Source of the DNA: Fragilaria radians
Taxonomy: Eukaryota > Bacillariophyta > Fragilariophyceae > Fragilariales > Fragilariaceae
Direction of reading: 5' to 3'
Length of the DNA: 64,000 nucleotides
Assembly (NCBI GenBank): GCA_900642245.1
Contig: CAAAJI010000011.1
Span: 86,339-150,338, forward strand
In this document: one piece after another, positions 31,581 through 43,465 of the stretch
Numbering within the stretch: the stretch's first letter is position 1
How the letters are laid out: every line of letters begins with the position of its first letter
The notes under the pieces: generated by a model
What the model was told of the DNA's origin: nothing
Databases searched by the model: none
Seen by the model: only the letters and a program-made list of their open reading frames with translations
Translations under genes and position numbers: made by a program

Positions 31581-34500
31581 TTAGTCAACTTCGAGGCAAT
31601 CGGCAAATTTACGACTGCCAAGGGATAATGTAGAAGCAGAGTATTCGTCGTTTTGTCTGAACCTCAATTTAGTGGAAGATTGAGTAGTATTCATAACGCT
31701 ATGAGTATTCTTTGCTGGAGAAGTGGCAGCTGTCCGACTTATCGTTTGAGCGGTGATTGAACTATTCCTCCGAATTCTGGCCTCCCGCAAGGACATGAGC
31801 TTACTCATTAGTACAGCAGCATGTGAACACGATTTTGTTTCAATCATCGAACGAGGTTTTTGAGGCATGAGACCAACAGGCAATGCTAGTGTTGATATAT
31901 CGCTCATCATACATTTTTCCATGACTGGAGATTGTGCCGCTAAGCCATCTTGATTGTCATGACGCTGAGAGCTCCTATTCTGAGGAGTGAAACGATGATA
32001 TTCTTCGATTGGGGCAAAATCAATGCTTTCTTGCATTACGCCGTGCATAGAACTCGATAACGCTTGATGCTGTGAGAGAGACTCCTCATACATAATTTTA
32101 TTTCCCTGTGGATCCACTTCGCTAGTGAGTCGATGGCTGTATTCGAACTTCGCAGCGGATTGTCGAGTAAAACTGTTGACACCTTCAAATTGATTGTCGT
32201 TGACGCAACGTCTTGCATTGCCATCAGCGTTAAACGATGAAAACGGATCCCATCGATTTGCCTCTTCCGTCATATTTGAATCAGCTTCTTTTCTGTCAAG
32301 ATCTATGGTAATTCCTTTTTTTGCTTGTCTTTCAGCGAAGCGATTTTTAATGTCACGCAAATCCTGTGTTGGATCGTTAGACTCGTCCGTTTCCTCTCCG
32401 ACCTTAAAGATAACATCCATACTTTTATCAATAGGTACCCAAGTTGCGTTATTTTCAAGAGACTCTTGATCGGAGAATAACCAAAAATCATCGGAAGAGT
32501 TTGCAAAGTTAGTCCTCATAGTGAGCTTAATTAAGGGTGTAGCTGCTTCTGATGTATAGCTTGAAGATGCTTCCGATGAAGCTGGTCCATGACTTGACAA
32601 ATCTTTTGAAAATAAACTCGAAGTTTCCTGAAACTCAAAATCCACTTTCCCTCTCAAGCAAGTCGGGTTTGTTAAGCCTGACACATCAGCAATAGACAAA
32701 TCCAAGGTGACTCCGTCTTCTAATTCATCATTTTCTGCACAATTATTTTGGATTGCATTAGATTTGATGGGGGAATCCGACAAGGTTAACCTTGGACACG
32801 AGGCGAACTCCCTGTCTAGAGCTTCCTTATCAAAGGTTTGGATGTCGTAGTCGGCACCAAGCAATATGTCACTTCTTGCCTTTTGAACACTGTCAATATG
32901 CTCCTTCATCGCCGAAACTAATATCCGCGATTTATTGCTGAGCTCTAGACAATCAACATTGAAACCGGTTATTGCAGGTACTGCTTTAAGTATGTTATTT
33001 GATTTTCCATTCATCGGAACACTTTCAATATCGGAGGGCTTTTGAACACCGAGCGACTTCATATAAGGAATGAAAGACGGTTCAATTTCTTGTTTAGGAT
33101 TCGTATCATTGCATAATTGAAACGCTTTGATTTGTGACATCTCTGGTAATTGCTGATTGAGTTGATTAACTTCCTCTAATTTCAAGCTTCTAATTCTCTC
33201 TGCAATCTTGCCCTCTGCGGTGAATAATTTTTCTGCCTCTGAGAGGTTGTGGTTAGCGTTTGATTGAAGAGTTTCTGAGAATATTTTTGTGGTTTTTCCA
33301 CTATTCGCAGAGACAATGTTCCTCGAAATTTCCTGGGATACTGCTACTTCGTCTTCTAGTGAAAAGCAAGCCAAGGATGAAATAATAGCATTTCGATCTT
33401 GTTGTAAGGAAGGATTGTCGTCGTCGTTGGTGACACACAAATCCCCTCTCGGTTGTCGATATGTTGAAAACGATTTCTCATTCAAATCCAGTCCATTTTC
33501 CATGAGCTCGTTTGTTTCAAACAGTGATCTTAACCTTGAGACCGTACTTGTTGCAAGTAATGCAGGAAATGCCTTTACTACTTCCACTGCCCTTCCAGAT
33601 GAATTTAATTCTCTACTATTCTTGCTAGCTGAATTATCTTTCACTGAAATGCCTTCTAATCCCGAAAAGTCAAAGCTGTGTCTGACACTATCGTTTCGTC
33701 CGGGAGCATTCTGATACGACGAACGCGTTCCACAACTGTCTAATTTTCCTTCTGGAGAGATTTCAGTGACTTCTTTCCACTTACTATTTCTTATCAGCTC
33801 AAGTGATGATGAAGAGGTTTCAATAGTATTTTCATTGCCCAATTTTGCTCTGCATCCTTTTTGATGAATATTTTCACCATCTACATTGCTCGCGAAAAAC
33901 AGATTGCTTTCGGGTGTGCAATCATCGAGTGTAATCGGGCGAGAAGATATCATTGGATGAAAGCTATCTTGATTATTATTGTAAACTGAAGCTCGAATGG
34001 GAAGGAAGGAAGATTTGGGAATAAGTGTCGAATTCCCTTGAGAATCTGAGCACACTGTATTCCTGTCTCCAGGCTCTAAAGATCCTTTGCCTGAAGGTTC
34101 CGCAATTTTCGATTCTCTCTTCTTATTTAACCTTAAATTTTCTAAATTACTCTTCATCGCAAGATTACAGTCGAAAACATTATTCTCGTTCTCACTTACT
34201 TTCATTCCTTGTAGCCTCTCAAGTCTTGAAAAGAGCTGAATTTGCTTTCTGACCAACGAAACTGCATGTGATTTACCGGGTTTGGCATCGCAAGCGTGAC
34301 TTAATTCTCCACTCCTTGATTTTTGAGGATCATCCGCGTCATTGTGGTCATCAGACTTGATGGTCGATTCCACATTGGTAATGCGTTTCCCCTTCAAGCC
34401 ACCAGAAACGAAATCACTCTTAGAAAGTTCATTCGATTCAGTAGTGGAACCTATCCCTACTCTGACAAAATCTACATTTTCTAACTTTTTCTCGTGCATT

Positions 34501-35681
34501 TCACTTGGTAAGATGTGATACATGCATTTCCTTTCATCGCCTTCATTTGCAATCAATCTCGGTGTTTGATTCGGATCAATTTCATCGGACTGGAAATTCC
34601 GAGAAAATTTGTCATCATATCTGCAAGATATCTTTGACTGCCTTGTCTCAGACTTGACCGAAATGCTTGTCACAGGTGCGGGATAAGGATGGTTCTTGTG
34701 CCAATTAATATGGGAATTATCCCTACTTCTAACTTGAGAAATTTTAAGTTCCCTATCGTAATCAAGTTCAACATGATCAAATTCATCTTCACCAACTTCG
34801 ACACCGATCGACGATGTCAAACTCATGGAATGAAAAGATGATTCCCAGACGTCATTGCTACTTTCTTCATCCCCATCATAGAATCCCTCTGCACTTTTCG
34901 AGGAATGTGGTTGCATTGGCACTAGGGCGTTAGCCTCTCGAGGATAATCTCCGATTTCTTCAGGCTCCTTGCGAAAATATCGACTTTGAGTGATGCTATT
35001 ATTATTGATTGATTTGTGATTTCTTCGCAGTATGTTCTTTGATATCCATAGGTGATCTCGAGTTCTGTCTCTGTTACTAGTTATTTCTGTCGGTGCACCT
35101 GCAATGTCAGACAATTGTTCTTGGTCTCTGAAGTCAAAACTTCGACTCATCATCAGCAAATTGTACGAATTTTCCTGCTTTTGTGGAATAGAATTCGAAG
35201 TAGATGATTCTATTTTGTGAGGTTTGAAAAAGTTAGACTCTGGAGATGATTTTTGCTCCAAACGCCTGGATGATATTTCCTTTTCAATTAAAGAGGAATT
35301 ATTGAGGTATGGTTGCTGATTTGACCTTACCTGCTGGCTAGCATCGTCGAATCTTTTCCTCGATCCGTGAATTGTCGAGACAAAAGTGTATTGCCAATCC
35401 GTGTCGGGGATTTGTAGCGATCTTCTGTTATTGCCGACATTATCTGCGCTTTTTTTTCGATATAGTCGTACCTTGGAGACATCTGCTGTTGATGGTGATG
35501 TTGGTGAGGATCTCGCCTGCCAAGCTGCTTTTGTAACATTTCGAATTGGGGTTGATGTCCTTGAAGAACTACTAAGTGATGCCGTTGCTGAAAGAGAGAG
35601 ATTCGGGTCTCTTTTTCCCAATGATTCCACATCACTAAATCGACTAGATAAATGAGTATGCAAATTCTCACCGGTTGTCAT
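31581..35681 (-). CDS. Large disordered Ser/Asn-rich protein, unknown function
   Basis: Single uninterrupted exon, 1366 residues, ATG at 35681. I recognise no domain. The composition is rich in Ser, Asn, Asp, Glu and Lys with short runs such as SSSSRTS and EASSSY, so most of it is probably disordered. Helix-prone islands stand out: KSHAVSLVRKQIQLFSRLERL (about residue 470), VEVVKAFPALLATSTVSRLRSLFE (about 695-720) and, near the C-terminus, HAAVLMSKLMSLREARIRR. These have spaced hydrophobic residues and could be binding motifs. No membrane segment and no signal peptide. The open frame of 4.1 kb without an intron, with codon use like its neighbours, says it is a real gene. It might be a cytoskeletal or nuclear scaffold, but that is a guess. 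Convergent with isopropylmalate dehydrogenase, 41 bp between stops. Confidence 0.7.
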   Translation of the reverse strand: MTTGENLHTHLSSRFSDVESLGKRDPNLSLSATASLSSSSRTSTPIRNVTKAAWQARSSPTSPSTADVSKVRLYRKKSADNVGNNRRSLQIPDTDWQYTFVSTIHGSRKRFDDASQQVRSNQQPYLNNSSLIEKEISSRRLEQKSSPESNFFKPHKIESSTSNSIPQKQENSYNLLMMSRSFDFRDQEQLSDIAGAPTEITSNRDRTRDHLWISKNILRRNHKSINNNSITQSRYFRKEPEEIGDYPREANALVPMQPHSSKSAEGFYDGDEESSNDVWESSFHSMSLTSSIGVEVGEDEFDHVELDYDRELKISQVRSRDNSHINWHKNHPYPAPVTSISVKSETRQSKISCRYDDKFSRNFQSDEIDPNQTPRLIANEGDERKCMYHILPSEMHEKKLENVDFVRVGIGSTTESNELSKSDFVSGGLKGKRITNVESTIKSDDHNDADDPQKSRSGELSHACDAKPGKSHAVSLVRKQIQLFSRLERLQGMKVSENENNVFDCNLAMKSNLENLRLNKKRESKIAEPSGKGSLEPGDRNTVCSDSQGNSTLIPKSSFLPIRASVYNNNQDSFHPMISSRPITLDDCTPESNLFFASNVDGENIHQKGCRAKLGNENTIETSSSSLELIRNSKWKEVTEISPEGKLDSCGTRSSYQNAPGRNDSVRHSFDFSGLEGISVKDNSASKNSRELNSSGRAVEVVKAFPALLATSTVSRLRSLFETNELMENGLDLNEKSFSTYRQPRGDLCVTNDDDNPSLQQDRNAIISSLACFSLEDEVAVSQEISRNIVSANSGKTTKIFSETLQSNANHNLSEAEKLFTAEGKIAERIRSLKLEEVNQLNQQLPEMSQIKAFQLCNDTNPKQEIEPSFIPYMKSLGVQKPSDIESVPMNGKSNNILKAVPAITGFNVDCLELSNKSRILVSAMKEHIDSVQKARSDILLGADYDIQTFDKEALDREFASCPRLTLSDSPIKSNAIQNNCAENDELEDGVTLDLSIADVSGLTNPTCLRGKVDFEFQETSSLFSKDLSSHGPASSEASSSYTSEAATPLIKLTMRTNFANSSDDFWLFSDQESLENNATWVPIDKSMDVIFKVGEETDESNDPTQDLRDIKNRFAERQAKKGITIDLDRKEADSNMTEEANRWDPFSSFNADGNARRCVNDNQFEGVNSFTRQSAAKFEYSHRLTSEVDPQGNKIMYEESLSQHQALSSSMHGVMQESIDFAPIEEYHRFTPQNRSSQRHDNQDGLAAQSPVMEKCMMSDISTLALPVGLMPQKPRSMIETKSCSHAAVLMSKLMSLREARIRRNSSITAQTISRTAATSPAKNTHSVMNTTQSSTKLRFRQNDEYSASTLSLGSRKFADCLEVD

Positions 35682-36884
35682 TGTGGTGTATTAGAATCAA
35701 CAAATGATGAATTACGCATGGACGAAGTGTACTACATAGTCCGTCACCACTAAAATTCAACAAATACAGATAAAGCCTAACCTAGTATTGGTAAAGTGCA
35801 CCATGCACATGTACCATACAAAAAAAGAATTACATCATGTGTAGAATACAAAAGTACATTGCGCCAACGGATACAGATTATTATGTGTTAAGTGCTCAAA
35901 TCAAAGCATACGACAACAAATCAAAATTGAAATACCAAAAATGAGGGGGTGCACTATGTGCTTTATAACAACATGGTAGTTGACATGAATCATGAATCGG
36001 AACCAGAGTTCGTTCATTCGAATAAATATAAAATAATAGTCATAAAGTTTCCTTTCTTACTCCTCCAATTCTGGAATACAAAGCAATAATAATTTCACGA
36101 GATAAGACAGTTCTTGACCACTTAATGGTTTTGTCAAAGTATCACTGATATTGCTCTAAGCTGCTATAAGGGTTTATAAAAATTGTAAATTATGATCTAA
36201 ATGTTACTTTTATATTAGATCCCTTGTGAATTGATTGCAAAGTGTTTCTTTTCCTTGACCGCGTGGTCTCTTTAGCTTACGTGTTAGATTCAACACTTAG
36301 CCTTTAGGCTTTGTGATCTTAGATTCACGACTTAGATTTTGTCAATTGTGAATCTTGATAGGCTCCTGCTTGTTACCTAGGAAATTGTAATTGTTCTTCC
36401 TACCGTACTGATATGCCAGTGTCTGAGAAGATATTAAATGATCTTTTCATTGATAAGCATCACTAAGTTCATATAAGACTAGGTCTTGCTCTACGTGAGA
36501 ATTGAGATAGAAAAATTATGTCCTATTTTAAGGAAATGATGAAAAACTACTCTTGTTTTCTAATCGTGAAAGATTGAAGTCTTGACTGACTAATTTTTCA
36601 TTATGATAATATTTATTTACATCAGTCTTTTATTTATTGTCTTTTGGCTATTCCAGCTTATCAAATATCTTTTGACTTCTCTTTATTTAGAGATAAACAT
36701 ATTACTTATAAAAAGGTTCGTGAACCACATGTGATTTATTATCACCTAAATTTTAGAGACCTTTGACTAGTATCATCTAAAATTTGCAAACAGAAAAAAC
36801 AACAAATATTAATATTGTCATTTGTTGTTTTTAGATGTGCTAATATATCTGATATGCTTATCATTTAGATTAACATGTACTAGT

Positions 36885-37000
36885 AACACTGGACGTCTCC
36901 AAATGTTGGTACAAAATAACATCTCTTGAATTAATCTCTTTTATAGATTAATTTGGTGTGTTTAACTTAAATCATAAAGTATTATCTTCTAGGATTGTAG
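36885..37000 (+). repeat. LTR-like dispersed repeat, copy 2
   Basis: Starts AGTAACACTGGACGTCTCCA and continues with GGTACA, ATCTCTTGA and AAAGTATTATCTTCTAGG; diverged relative of the copies at 29600 and 37120, same orientation. Confidence 0.5.
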
Positions 37001-37109
37001 AATATAGTACAGGTTTTTGTTGAACTTGGAGGATATACAAAGACTGATTAACTAAGTAACTTAACCTAGATTTGGGTGAGTAAATATAAGAATATTAATT
37101 CTGGTATTA

Positions 37110-37265
37110 TTTACTATGTACTAACAATAACCTTGGACGTCTCCAGTATCGGTACACACACATCTCTTAGCCTTAGTAACTGTTTTAGCATTATTAGACT
37201 GTATTGCTTACAACCTATAGTGTTAGGTATTATCTCAATGAACTTAACTCAATGGTATGTCAGTC
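37110..37265 (+). repeat. LTR-like dispersed repeat, copy 3
   Basis: Contains GGACGTCTCCAGTATCGG, TACACACACATCTCTTAG, TTGCTTACAACCTATAGTG and TTAGGTATTATC. The last three elements reappear inverted at 38080-38170. Confidence 0.65.
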
Positions 37266-37539
37266 ATTCACTTCATGTTTGATGTATGCAAACTGTAAAA
37301 TCTTTGCTTTGGATACACGGTGATACACAATGTCATTGTGCTTCTACTTTAGGACACTTGGCGGGACAGATATAGTTAAAACCACTGCTGTATTACTCTC
37401 CAATTTTAAGGTCCCTCTAATCACATTCCCAAAGGATCAGAGCATATGCCTTACATCTAAAATGAGTTTTGTATAAATTCTAGATGCTACAAGTATTGCA
37501 GAATCTTCTAAACCTTGCAGATTCTTCAACTTTGCATAG

Positions 37540-37745
37540 AAGAGGTGAATTCTCTATATGCGGATGATACCCTTCAATAGAGCTTACCATGTAATAGATT
37601 TAACATTAATAAAGGATGCGCAAGTCCAAGATACCACCGATGCAAAAGGGTCGACAATGGGAGTAAAAACCTCTATATTCTTTAAACAACTGGGGCGCCA
37701 AAGACCATTCCTTCAACTAGTCATTGCCCCAACCATACTGACTTT
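37540..37745 (+). repeat. Dispersed repeat, copy A
   Basis: A stretch that includes CCAAGATACCACCGATGC, CTCTATATTCTTTAAACAAC and CCTTCAACTAGTCATTGCCC matches, with substitutions, the segment at about 43290-43460 in the same orientation. An ATG-less frame at 37558-37845 lies inside it, but the second copy does not keep that frame open. Probably part of a transposon. Confidence 0.6.
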
Positions 37746-38064
37746 AAGCTTTGGGTTGAAGCTAATTATTCTTTGCAAAATACACAATGATGAAATTCAT
37801 CAGCCACTTGGTCCAGAGATTGCAAACCATGTCGCCCTGACTTAAGCAGTATTGCTTCAGTCTCCTTAGGCATTGGCAATTGGTGCTTCAAATGAACATA
37901 TATCTTGCAAGATTTAAAGGCAAAATGTTCAGATCATTGTTCTCTCTTAGTATTATTTATTGAGTCCTACCATTTTGGTGGCATGTAGAATCTGTGTAAC
38001 TCAAATAAACAGGAAATGATTGGCTGTTTCATGGGACATCTCTGACCTACCTTGACTAGGATCA

Positions 38065-38195
38065 AGAAACGAATCCCTAACACAATAGGTTGTAAGCAAT
38101 AACAGTTTAAAAATAGTATGTTAAACTAAGAGATGTGTGCGTGTACCGGTCTAATGAGACGTCATGTACCGTTAGTGCACTGTAAATAGTAGTAG
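38065..38195 (-). repeat. LTR-like dispersed repeat, copy 4, inverted
   Basis: On the minus strand it reads CGGTACACGCACACATCTC, TTAGTTTAACATACTA, CTGTTATTGCTTACAACCT and TGTGTTAGG, matching copy 3. It sits about 50 bp left of the 20-N gap and could be the 5' LTR end of the gypsy fragment that follows. Confidence 0.65.
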
Positions 38196-38242
38196 GATTA
38201 ACATATCCTTATATTTACTCATCTACCTATGGATAGTTACAA

Positions 38243-38262
38243 NNNNNNNNNNNNNNNNNNNN
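38243..38262. other. Assembly gap (20 N)
   Basis: Twenty N characters. The gap lies between an LTR-like repeat and a Ty3/gypsy fragment, so it is probably an unresolved repeat. True size unknown. Confidence 0.98.
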
Positions 38263-38559
38263 TCCAGGACCGGATCTAAAGTAAAACGGTTATAACAATG
38301 ATCAAAATATAGATCTAAATTAGAAGACAACTCTTAAATATAAAGAGTTGAAAGGTCTAAACTAACTTATCCTTACGGACAAGGATGAAGCAAGCTATCG
38401 AAGCAGTTGGGAGGAACCTTAGAACAAGATTGTGAATCTTCAAGTTTAATCACAAAGATCTCTTGAGAACGTCTCTTGAGAGAATTTTCAAGATTGGACA
38501 AGACTAACTAGAAAGATTAAATTAATGTCACTAACAGACTGGTTTACCGCCTGCAGTTT

Positions 38560-40070
38560 GAGAAAACCTTTTCTATTCCTTTTGTTTCAAAGGCTAAGAA
38601 AGTGGAGGATCTTGATGAGGTGGTAATTGGAGCTCTTCATGGATCCCAGCCACCCTGCATCTAAGTATTCCAGACATTTCATGATCTTCAAGGATGGTGG
38701 AGCAGAAGACTGGATCAAGTGCCTGATTGGGTACTGTGAGGTGGAGAACTTGATGTCAATTCGTGAGCCGGCCGACAAGAGCAAGATGCTGCAGACCTTG
38801 TTGAAAGGATAAGCCTTATCTTACTTTGAGCATCATTTGAAGAAGAGGCTGGATGCGGAAGATTCGGAACTGCCTGACAATGATTTGTTGGAGTTGGTGA
38901 TGCATGATGTGGGCCTTGAGTACATCCCAAAGAGCATATTCCGAGTTCAGATGTACTACATGAGGAGGGGACTCTTTCTGGGTCAAAACGTGAGCGTGCA
39001 AATGTTTGTAGAAAGACTTAATGAGCTCAACAGGTACTTACTTTACTTCCCAGAAGAGCACCCAAAACAGTTGGATCAAGATGAAATTATTGACGTTCTT
39101 GATCAGGCAAAGGCACCAGAGTGGCATGCAGCCATGGTGGCGGCAAACATTGATATTTTTTCCAATTGCAGAGCAATTGCAAAGGCTAAAAGAGCGCAAA
39201 AATGGTCATTCTGAGACCAAGGCTGTTCCCGGAAAAAGTCATTGGCTTTTCTTTTTGAAGAAATCAAAATATTAAGGAAACAATTAAATACAAAGATTCC
39301 AAATTCCAAGCAAAAGAAAACCGAATCTCTCCTGTCAACTGAAATTAATTTAACCACTACTAGTGATGAAGATGAGAGTATTTTCCCTTCTTTTCTAGTT
39401 TAACTAGGATTAGATCTAATAAACTAGCAAAGATCTCACGTCCAACCTCTTAATTGTTTGTGAGTCTCAACATTAACAATGAAGAACAATTGTTAAGAGC
39501 TCTGGAAGATACAGGAGCCAGCAGCAGTATCATTCTTGAAGTATACTTCATAAGAATCTTATCCAAAGAGATAAAAGCAACCAAACCACATGGAGCACCA
39601 TGCGTGGTCAACCATACAGTCACCTGGGATACAGACACAATCCCAAAGAAAGAAAGAAGCACTCTAAACACTCAAGATACCCTTCTTGAAGTGTGTTTGG
39701 CTTCAAAAGTCTTGTAGACAAATTTTCTCAATCTACTAAGATCCTAGATGCAGAATACAAGCCTTCAGGGGCAGTCCTAAAAGAAGTAACACAAATGTGT
39801 TCTAACCTCAACACAGAGGAACAACATCAACTACTTAAGTTGCTCCAGAATTATGAACATCTTTTTTATGGAACATTAGGAGAATTTAATATTGATCCTA
39901 TTAGTCTACACTTAATAGATAAAGGAGTCAAACCAGTACATGCTTGCCCATTTACTGTTCCTAGAGACCTAATTTATGCAATATGTCCAAGACAACCCAC
40001 ATACATCGATCAAGCAACAAAATTGGCAGATAAAATGTTGTACTACCAAAAGGAGAAGAGTCAATGATAT
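38560..40070 (+). mobile_element. Degenerate Ty3/gypsy fragment (gag, protease, start of RT)
   Basis: Consecutive broken frames. At 38580-39214 is gag: KYSRHFMIFKDGGAEDWIKC, then a stop (38810-38812), then ALSYFEHHLKKR and the typical FVERLNELNRYLLYFPEE and LDQAKAPEWHAAM. At 39454-39717 is a retropepsin-like frame with EDTGASSSIIL, where DTGA is the active-site triplet plus Ala. At 39693-40067 is the region before the RT fingers: TEEQHQLLKLLQNYEHLF-GTLGEF and ISLHL...VKPVHACPFTVPRD. RT palm, RNase H and integrase are missing. The order is that of Ty3/gypsy. Several stops and shifts make it non-functional. Its left LTR may be the inverted repeat beside the gap. Confidence 0.75.
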
Positions 40071-43000
40071 TAGCAACTACGTGTTGCTGTGACTGACGTT
40101 ACATGAAAAGCCAATGAAACCAGAAAATAAAGATTTCCTCCTGGTGGCAATATATGTTTACAAGTAAAATTGCCATATTCCCATTCTTCTCGAAACATGC
40201 AAACACACCAAAGTTCCTCTTTCCGAGGGTACTAATAAAAGAGGAAACGAACGTTTGATAATTGTGAGAGATGATGCAAATCTTTGAAGATTCTGAGGAA
40301 GCAAGATAGCATCAATGACGCAAAATTATTTCATTTCACTGGTAGCGATTGATCAGCGCATTAAAACACAATGCGTTTAAACAGAGAAATGATAGTCAAT
40401 GTATCTCAGGGAAATATGTAGGAATAATATTGAAAGATATCACGATTTACATTTCTACCTTACTTGATTTTTCTCGACAAATTATGAGGTTGCACATTGC
40501 CTGAGAAGTATTTAGCGTCTGAATGGATTTCTTTTGCTGTTATTTTGGAACCTTCATTCTCACAGTCCTCTCATTTTTCGTCCAATCTACTTTAAGTTAG
40601 CTTTCAGTGCGATAAGATGCTTTTACTACAAAGAAAGATTCATGAAATTGAATTTTTATTGTATATTACTTGTGGAACTTATCTAAGCGTAGAGTTCATC
40701 CAATTATCTATTTGCTACCATGAAACTTCTGCAGCTCCTTTTGCTATCTTGATCACTGATTTTCTTTTTGCATACTTTTGGAAAACGAGGGGTAGAATGT
40801 CAATCTTTCATTTCTACCTTTTCACCATCTCGAATAATTGATCGACGAACCTACAGGGAAGCCAAAGTGACTCCTATACAGTAGCATTCAATAGTTTTGC
40901 TGGCGGAATTTATGGTATATCTCATTATCTTCCGACCAAATGGCTGACAAGCGTTTCCAATAGGTTACAAAAGATAAGCAGAATTAATTTTGATCATCTA
41001 AATGAAGAATGCAATTGATACCCAAGTTACTAATTTTTGCTGAACCATCCCACGTTTCTCATATAGGCTAAAATAGAAGACTTTGATATCCAACATTACA
41101 TCCTGATTCTGTACAAAAATCGATGGAAGACAAGAAAAAAGAGAAGTGAATTGATTCGAAAAATGTTAAAACCAATTAAATTTTCATTATTCCAAAAAAA
41201 AGTTAACCAGAACTGAAGATAAGGAAAGTGAAAATAATACACCTCATTACAAGAATGTCAATCAATCATGTTCAATAAAATATAAATCGGGCTTCAATCC
41301 AGTTCTAAATGAAAGCCAAAAATGTAGATATAGTTTGAGTCAGGAATTTGATCTCAAGGTTTCAAAAAAGCATGATTACAATGCTGCAATGCCATTCCTT
41401 GCTAGACATGCAACTCCGAAACACAAAGTAATTACACATTGATTTAAAATATCGCATACTTGCTTGGTCATCTTTCTAAATTCACTTTCAAAAGCATTAC
41501 AAATTAACGCATGCACAGGTAGTGGATAGCCAATATCACTCCACTCGAACAATCAGCAAGTCTTACATGCTTGTAGTTACAAATAAAGAAATAACAGAAA
41601 TTCGTTCTACCTTATGGGAAGAAGCAAATGAGCAGAATTATAGCACTTTCAGGTTATCTGCTTTTATTTTACTTGCGATATCACAGCATATGAAAGATAA
41701 GGCATATAGTTATTCCGGAGCTGTTGGCTTGACACCATAATATACAGCAATATATAAGTACATCAAATAAATTTTTAACTGGAATAAATAAGACCATCCG
41801 CCATGAAGTCTTTGGAGAATATCAACCTATTCAAAAATGTAGGCATTCAAGATTTTCCTCTTTGTCAAGTTGTGCCGGAGCCTAACCTTGAAAATCTTTG
41901 TTAATTTGTTTGATGTCCATAAAGACATTATAAAGGAGTAACATTTATCTTGATAGCAAAGTAAGATTTCTTCAAAGATATTGAGATTTATTTGAGAAAG
42001 CAAACAAATCTTGACAAATTGCTTCTATCCTGAAAATGAGGAAGAAATTCCAAGTGAAATGTCATCCCTCAAAAGGGCTGAAGATGAAATATGAGTAGCA
42101 CTGTCAAGTAGCAAACTGCATGTGTTGCGATTTTAGAGGCAATGAAAGAGACTTGCTTTCTTTATTATCTGTTGAAAGGTATATATGAATTGAAGTCAAG
42201 TCACCCATTATTGTCAATCAGTACTTCAGATATTGAAGTGAAGCGAAGCAATGATTATGATGACTCTTTATGAGAAAGTGACGTCAACTAATGGATCGAA
42301 CTTTGTAGTTAGTTCTGAGGACAGAGTTCGATACATGCTTCTAGGATTGGCATTAGATTGATAATGATCCATAAGGATAGGAGAAAACACTACGTCAATG
42401 GTTGTCTTGCACGCATAGCAGTCGAGACATTACGCTAAAAGCTTCACGTATTCAGGCATTCCAATATACCTTGGAAGGAAGTTAATACTTCATTTAGATA
42501 AAGAATATAGATGGATTACCATTTTTTAATTAGGATAAAAACATGGTACCCTACAACAATTTTAAGAAAGCCGTAAACAAATTAATACAAAAAAGTCATT
42601 GCTTAAGGGTCAGTTATTGCATGGAATGAAGTATTCCGCCGTTCATTTTCCCGTTGGTTATTGTATAATTTGTTACGCCTTCCGTACTTTCCTTTTCTTC
42701 AATCTAACATTTATGGACGTTTATATCTCTTTGTAAGTTTGGAAATATGTATTGATATGACTTCAGTGGCTTCTATGGTCAAGCATCGAAAAAAATCCAG
42801 AATTACGTTATCTCAATAGTTTCAGTCACAGGTCGCGCAGAAGTTGCTGTTTGCTTTTTAACGCCACTATGACTGATTATTTATATTTTTTTGTCCCTCT
42901 GGGAGCTTCATTGCCTTGGGTGCCTTGTGGGTTGCCTTGCATACATTATAGAATGTGAAGACAGCTAGGTGATTAAGAAGAGGGTTCATTTCCTTCTTGG

Positions 43001-43280
43001 CATTCTATTTGTTGTTCTTGAAAATAAAATCATAAGTAAAATAGTCGATTCATATGTCTTAACATGACTCCTTGAAAAATATTCTTCTATAATCATTTGT
43101 CAGGCTTTCTTCACCACTATTCATCTTTTTCAGTGATAGAGTTTGAGGTTTTAAATAGCAACAATTACGCTGCCTTTCAAGGTGTGGTTCCTTATTATGC
43201 AGGTAATTTGCTCATCCATGAAGAAGTTGAAAAGATTTGAGAAAATAACGGATTTTACAAAGTATTCTCAAACAAAACGG
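40071..43280. other. Intergenic, no gene seen
   Basis: About 3.2 kb of AT-rich sequence. The open frames at 40617-40841 and 41522-41740 are short and carry no recognisable feature. It may contain decayed 3' parts of the gypsy element, but I cannot identify any. Confidence 0.4.
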
Positions 43281-43465
43281 TATTGCTGATTATATAGAGC
43301 ATACTATGCAATAGATGTATGATACAATAATCTAAGACACCACCAATACCTGAGGGTTGATTGACAACGGATAACACAAAACTCTATATTTCTTAAGCAA
43401 CTTTACAAAAAATGCCACCAAATACCATTCTTTCAACTAGTCATTGCCCTGAGTCAATTGGTATG
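43280..43465 (+). repeat. Dispersed repeat, copy B
   Basis: Matches copy A at 37540-37745: TGCAATAGAT, AAGACACCACCAATACC, AACTCTATATTTCTTAAGCA, ATACCATTCTTTCAACTAG and TCATTGCCC occur in the same order and spacing. Confidence 0.6.

Larger units (their letters stand above)
35682..38242. other. Repeat-rich intergenic region up to the assembly gap
   Basis: No gene. Contains several copies of an LTR-like repeat and one copy of another dispersed repeat, listed separately. Otherwise AT-rich with stops in all frames. Confidence 0.5.

Noticed and set aside
37558..37845. 95-residue plus-strand frame as a gene
   Set aside because: Lies in a dispersed repeat whose second copy does not keep the frame open.
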